Positions 60,928 to 64,000 of a DNA stretch of 64,000 nt are shown here, piece by piece. The stretch covers positions 1 to 64,000 of the forward strand of contig NZ_JACWZY010000024.1 in NCBI RefSeq assembly GCF_014699005.1, given 5' to 3'. The stretch is from Spirosoma profusum. GTDB taxonomy: Bacteria > Bacteroidota > Bacteroidia > Cytophagales > Spirosomataceae. Under the pieces are notes generated by a model. It did not search any database, was not told where the DNA came from, and worked only from the letters and a program-made list of their open reading frames with translations. Position 1 is the stretch's first letter. The number at the start of each line of letters is the position of its first letter. The translations under genes were made by a program, and so were the position numbers.

Positions 60928-62358
60928 ATGAAAAAGCCCTTTCTGAACGATGATTTTTTGCTGCAAACCGAATCGGCCCGGCAGCTCTATCATGATTTTG
61001 CGAAGTCGATGCCGATCATCGATTACCATTGCCACCTCCCACCCGACCAGATTGCCGAAAACAGACAGTTCGACAATATCACGCAAATCTGGCTTTACGG
61101 CGACCACTACAAATGGCGGGCCATGCGTACTAACGGCATCAACGAACGCTATTGCACAGGTAACGCCGACGATTTCAGTAAGTTTCAGAAATGGGCCGAA
61201 ACGGTTCCGTACACCCTTCGGAACCCGCTTTACCACTGGACGCATCTGGAATTACAACGGTATTTCGGAATCACCGAACCACTGAATGGTAAAAACGCCC
61301 GACAGGTGTATGATGCCTGTACCGAGCAGTTGCAATCGCCCGATTTTTCGGTTCGGAATCTGCTACGTCGGATGAACGTCGAAACGGTTTGCACGACCGA
61401 CGACCCCGTTGATACGTTGGAACATCATAAAAAACTGGCCGACGAAGGATTTGAAATTGGCGTACTGCCGACGTTCCGTCCTGATAAATCGATGACGGTG
61501 GAAGACAGTGCTACGTTCAATCAGTATGTTAATCGGCTGGAAGCGGCTAGCAACGTAGCAGTTACTACGTTCGATGATTTTCTGGCTGCGCTACGTCAGC
61601 GGCACGATTTCTTTGCTGGGATGGGCTGTAAACTCTCCGACCACGGTCTTGAACAGATTTACGCCGAAGATTATACCGAGAGTGAAATCAAAGCGATTTT
61701 CGGCAAAATTCGCTCGGGAGCGGAACTGACGAATACAGAAGTGCTGAAATTTAAATCGGCCATGCTGGTATATCTGGCGGAGATGGACTGGGAAAAAGGC
61801 TGGACGCAGCAGTTTCACCTCGGCGCGTTACGTAACAACAACAGTCGGATGCTACGTCAGCTTGGCCCCGACACAGGCTGGGACAGCATCGGCGATTTCT
61901 CGCAGGCCCGTGCCATGTCTCGCTTCCTCGACCGACTGGACACCAACGACAAACTGGCCAAAACCATTATTTATAACCTGAATCCTGCCGACAATGATCT
62001 GATTGCCACCATGATTGGCAATTTCAATGATGGTTCGGTAGCCGGTAAAGTACAATTTGGTTCGGGCTGGTGGTTCCTGGATCAGAAAGACGGCATGGAA
62101 CGCCAAATCAACGCACTCTCGAACATGGGCTTGCTGAGTCGATTTGTAGGAATGCTGACCGATTCGCGGAGTTTTCTGTCGTATCCACGTCACGAGTACT
62201 TCCGCCGGATTCTGTGCAATCTCCTCGGCAATGACATCGAAAACGGCGAGATCCCTGACGATATGGAATGGACCGGCCAGGTGGTGCAAAACATCTGCTA
62301 CGGCAATGCAAAATCGTATTTCGGATTTACGAGTAAGCCACAGGAATTAGCTGTTTAA
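60928..62358 (+). CDS. uxaC: Uronate (glucuronate/galacturonate) isomerase, UxaC
   Basis: Converts D-galacturonate to D-tagaturonate and D-glucuronate to D-fructuronate. The ATG at 60928 gives 476 residues (E. coli UxaC 470) beginning KKPFLNDDFLLQTESARQLY. Family features: PIIDYHCHLPP with the metal-site His pair, TVCTTDDPVDTLEHH, CKLSDHGLEQI and a C-terminal LTDSRSFLSYPRHEYFRRIL. The next gene is kdgK, after the repeat-filled spacer. The next pathway enzymes UxaB/UxuB and UxaA/UxuA are not in the window. Confidence 0.93.
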   Translation: MKKPFLNDDFLLQTESARQLYHDFAKSMPIIDYHCHLPPDQIAENRQFDNITQIWLYGDHYKWRAMRTNGINERYCTGNADDFSKFQKWAETVPYTLRNPLYHWTHLELQRYFGITEPLNGKNARQVYDACTEQLQSPDFSVRNLLRRMNVETVCTTDDPVDTLEHHKKLADEGFEIGVLPTFRPDKSMTVEDSATFNQYVNRLEAASNVAVTTFDDFLAALRQRHDFFAGMGCKLSDHGLEQIYAEDYTESEIKAIFGKIRSGAELTNTEVLKFKSAMLVYLAEMDWEKGWTQQFHLGALRNNNSRMLRQLGPDTGWDSIGDFSQARAMSRFLDRLDTNDKLAKTIIYNLNPADNDLIATMIGNFNDGSVAGKVQFGSGWWFLDQKDGMERQINALSNMGLLSRFVGMLTDSRSFLSYPRHEYFRRILCNLLGNDIENGEIPDDMEWTGQVVQNICYGNAKSYFGFTSKPQELAV

Positions 62359-62446
62359 TTTTAAAAAGTTGTAGAGCTGTAGAGTTATAGGGTTATAAAG
62401 TTTAAATACGAACCTGTTTACACTTTTAAAAGAGCTGAAAATGAGG

Positions 62447-62540
62447 TTTTTTGTCATGCTGACGAAGGAAGCATCTCAAGGCATCATAAGACTCAACTAA
62501 GTAATCTTTAAGATGCTTCCTTCGTCAGCATGATAAAAAT
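62447..62540. repeat. GTCATN hairpin element, copy 4
   Basis: Arms 62447-62476 and 62511-62540; internal pair ATGCT...AGCAT. Two or fewer mismatches near the ends (GTCAT against ATGAT). Confidence 0.8.
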
Positions 62541-62630
62541 GGCATCGGAGCAAAAGTTTAAACAGTCTTTACTTATGATGCCAACTCTATAACCTGAGCC
62601 TGTTCAAACGTTCAGACGCAATTCTAAAAG

Positions 62631-62735
62631 GAGTGTTTTTGTCATGCTGACGCAGGAAGCATCTTGAGGCATCCTAAAGTACTAATGAGGAAAGTTTAAG
62701 ATGCTTCCTGCGTCAGCATGACAAAAACCGCACTC
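62631..62735. repeat. GTCATN hairpin element, copy 5
   Basis: Core arms 62636-62665 and 62698-62727 are perfect over 30 bp and extend by GAGTG/CACTC to 62631 and 62735. Internal pair ATGCT...AGCAT. Confidence 0.82.
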
Positions 62736-62791
62736 GAATTAAAGTTTAAACAGGTTCCCTTATAACTCTAAAACTTTACAACTTTTAAAAA

Positions 62792-63817
62792 ATGCAAGTT
62801 TGTTGTTTTGGTGAATTATTGTTGCGGTTTTCCCCGATTGCTCAGGGTGAGTGGATTCGTCAAACGTCTATGCCCGTATTTGTGGGCGGAGCCGAACTGA
62901 ACGTAGCAACTGCCCTGGCCACTTGGGAAATCCCGGTAAAATACAGCTCAGTACTTCCGCAAAATTCACTGGCCGACGACATTATCAGCTACGTAGCGAA
63001 TAAAGGTATCGACCCATCGGGCATTGTTCGATTTGGGGAGCGTGTCGGTTGTTATTACCTCCCGCAGGGTACCGATTTGAAAAACGCAGGTGTCATTTAC
63101 GACCGCGCTTATTCCGCTTTTTCCGAATTAAAACCAGGTAAGGTTGACTGGAACGCCGTTCTGGAAAACACAAGCTGGCTTCATGTCAGCGCCATTAGCC
63201 CGGCTTTAAACGCAGACGTAGCAGCAGCCTGTGAAGAACTGGTAGCCATAGCATCGGCCAAAGGAATTACCGTTTCGATAGATCTGAACCATCGGGCGCG
63301 GCTCTGGCAATACGGCGTTTTGCCAGTCGATATGATGCCGGGAATTGTGCAGCACTGCGACGTAGTGATGGGAAATATTTGGGCGGCCAACGCTTTATTG
63401 GGCATTTCGGTCGATGACGACATCCATGCTAAAGGGCAGCAGTCAGACTACGTAGCACACGCCCTCGCTACATCGGAAGCGATTCAGACACGTTTCCCAA
63501 AATGTAAAGTTGTCGCCAATACGTTCCGGTTCGACGTAGCACCGACCGGCCTTCGGTATTATACTACGTTATATAAAGATGGTGAGCAGTACGTATCGCC
63601 GGAGTTATTGACCGATTCTGTGGTCGACCGGGTTGGCAGTGGCGATTGTTTCATGGCGGGACTGATTTATGGGCTTTATAAGCAACACAGTCCACAGGAG
63701 GTGCTTAACTTTGCGGCCGAAGCCGCTTTTGGCAAATTGCAGGAAATGGGCGATGCCACTAATCAGACTGTCGACACAATTAAGCGACGTCAACAATTGC
63801 TCACTTCGCTAATTTAA
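62792..63817 (+). CDS. kdgK: 2-keto-3-deoxygluconate kinase (PfkB family)
   Basis: A 341-residue PfkB/ribokinase-family sugar kinase. GGAELNVATALATWEIPV is the N-terminal glycine-rich signature, and DRVGSGDCFMAGLIYGL the C-terminal signature with the catalytic Asp in GSGD. Its place between uxaC and an Eda-type aldolase identifies the substrate as KDG, giving KDPG. PfkB members are hard to distinguish by sequence alone, so specificity rests on context. Confidence 0.87.
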   Translation: MQVCCFGELLLRFSPIAQGEWIRQTSMPVFVGGAELNVATALATWEIPVKYSSVLPQNSLADDIISYVANKGIDPSGIVRFGERVGCYYLPQGTDLKNAGVIYDRAYSAFSELKPGKVDWNAVLENTSWLHVSAISPALNADVAAACEELVAIASAKGITVSIDLNHRARLWQYGVLPVDMMPGIVQHCDVVMGNIWAANALLGISVDDDIHAKGQQSDYVAHALATSEAIQTRFPKCKVVANTFRFDVAPTGLRYYTTLYKDGEQYVSPELLTDSVVDRVGSGDCFMAGLIYGLYKQHSPQEVLNFAAEAAFGKLQEMGDATNQTVDTIKRRQQLLTSLI

Positions 63818-63824
63818 ACCGATT

Positions 63825-64000
63825 ATGCCCGCATTTTCTTCCGATACTATTCTCGATCTGGTTACTAATCATCCGATTGTACCGGTTTTTTATCATGCCG
63901 ATGCCGCCCACGCGCAAAGCATCGTACAGGCCTGTTACGACGGTGGCCTACGTGTGTTTGAATTCACGAACCGGGGTGACAGAGCCCTGCCGGTATTCAC
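63825..64000 (+). CDS. eda: KDPG aldolase, N-terminal part (runs off the window)
   Basis: From ATG 63825, 7 bp after kdgK, 58 residues are visible: TILDLVTNHPIVPVFYHADA, IVQACYDGGLRVFEFTNRG. The pattern IVPVx2-A...GG[L/I]xxxEFTxRG matches the KDPG/KHG aldolase TIM barrel, with EFTNRG in the place of the usual E[V/I]TLRT. It cleaves KDPG to pyruvate and glyceraldehyde 3-phosphate. The catalytic Lys lies beyond the edge. Confidence 0.85.
   Translation, partial: MPAFSSDTILDLVTNHPIVPVFYHADAAHAQSIVQACYDGGLRVFEFTNRGDRALPVF

Larger units (their letters stand above)
62359..62791. repeat. Composite nested inverted-repeat region uxaC-kdgK
   Basis: The 433-bp spacer is built of repeats. Outer arms: AAAAGTTGTAGAGCTGTAGA through AACCTGTTTA (62363-62420) against the complement TAAACAGGTTCCCTTATAAC through CTTTT (about 62746-62786). 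Inside lie two complete GTCATN hairpins (62447-62540 and 62631-62735) and an unpaired AACTCTATAACCTGAGCCTG block (62582-62601) that matches part of the outer arm. The final right arm ends a few bases before the kdgK ATG. No gene is present. Confidence 0.75.

Overview
The window looks like the chromosome of a Cytophagales bacterium (Bacteroidota), most like Spirosoma or a close relative. This is an inference from gene content: a SusC/SusD pair, TonB-linked and lipobox-bearing exported proteins, Y_Y_Y/LuxR-type membrane regulators, a split KdpD, TAnnTTTG-like promoters and A-rich rather than Shine-Dalgarno translation starts. About 52 genes are supported. No rRNA, tRNA, CRISPR array or insertion sequence was seen.

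Layout. 1-0.4 kb: the start of a leftward gene (possibly Rad52-like) and a 55-residue basic protein with phased repeats in front of it. 0.5-14.2 kb: a surface-glycan locus. It carries a complete CMP-pseudaminic acid pathway (pseB, pseC, pseF, pseG, pseH, pseI) interrupted by an unknown 530-residue beta-rich protein and a TylF-like methyltransferase, followed by a Wzx-like flippase, two FkbM-like methyltransferases and two glycosyltransferases. 14.4-17.4 kb: pfkA, an ACT-domain protein and a phytoene-desaturase-like oxidoreductase. 17.5-29.4 kb: a polysaccharide utilisation locus with a divergent membrane-spanning regulator, SusC, SusD, a LamG lipoprotein and two PF10091 (GH144-type) hydrolases, plausibly for beta-1,2-glucan. 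29.5-37 kb: a c-haem/FG-GAP lipoprotein, an unusual J-domain protein, an S9 oligopeptidase, a DUF3431 protein and an M28 peptidase. 37.3-41.4 kb: three exported Gfo/Idh/MocA oxidoreductases in a row. 41.4-56.3 kb: an NtrC-type regulator, Kup, and a Kdp operon (small peptide, kdpF, kdpA, kdpB, kdpC, porin, stand-alone KdpD sensor, separate histidine kinase). 56.4-64 kb: ThuA and DUF1330 proteins, and a pectin/galacturonate module (GH28, LacI regulator, uxaC, kdgK, start of eda).

Two sequence-level features stand out. First, the pentamer TACGT/ACGTA is strongly over-used in all three codon frames, like a highly iterated short motif, and is nearly absent from a few genes such as the LamG lipoprotein. 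Second, almost every spacer between co-directional genes is filled by a long inverted repeat. Several families are visible: a covarying GTCATN hairpin, octamer-tandem stop-to-start linkers, ATTATTCATT elements, a CCGC-NNNN-GCGG mini-hairpin, and several one-off near-perfect inverted repeats with arms up to 44 bp.

Working links between genes: the pse genes plus flippase and transferases should build and export a pseudaminic-acid-containing glycan. The membrane-spanning regulator probably controls the adjacent SusC/D locus. Kup and Kdp together with an outer-membrane porin and orphan signalling proteins look like one potassium-uptake neighbourhood. A 22-bp motif shared between the spacer before GH28 and the lacI-uxaC spacer suggests one pectin regulon.
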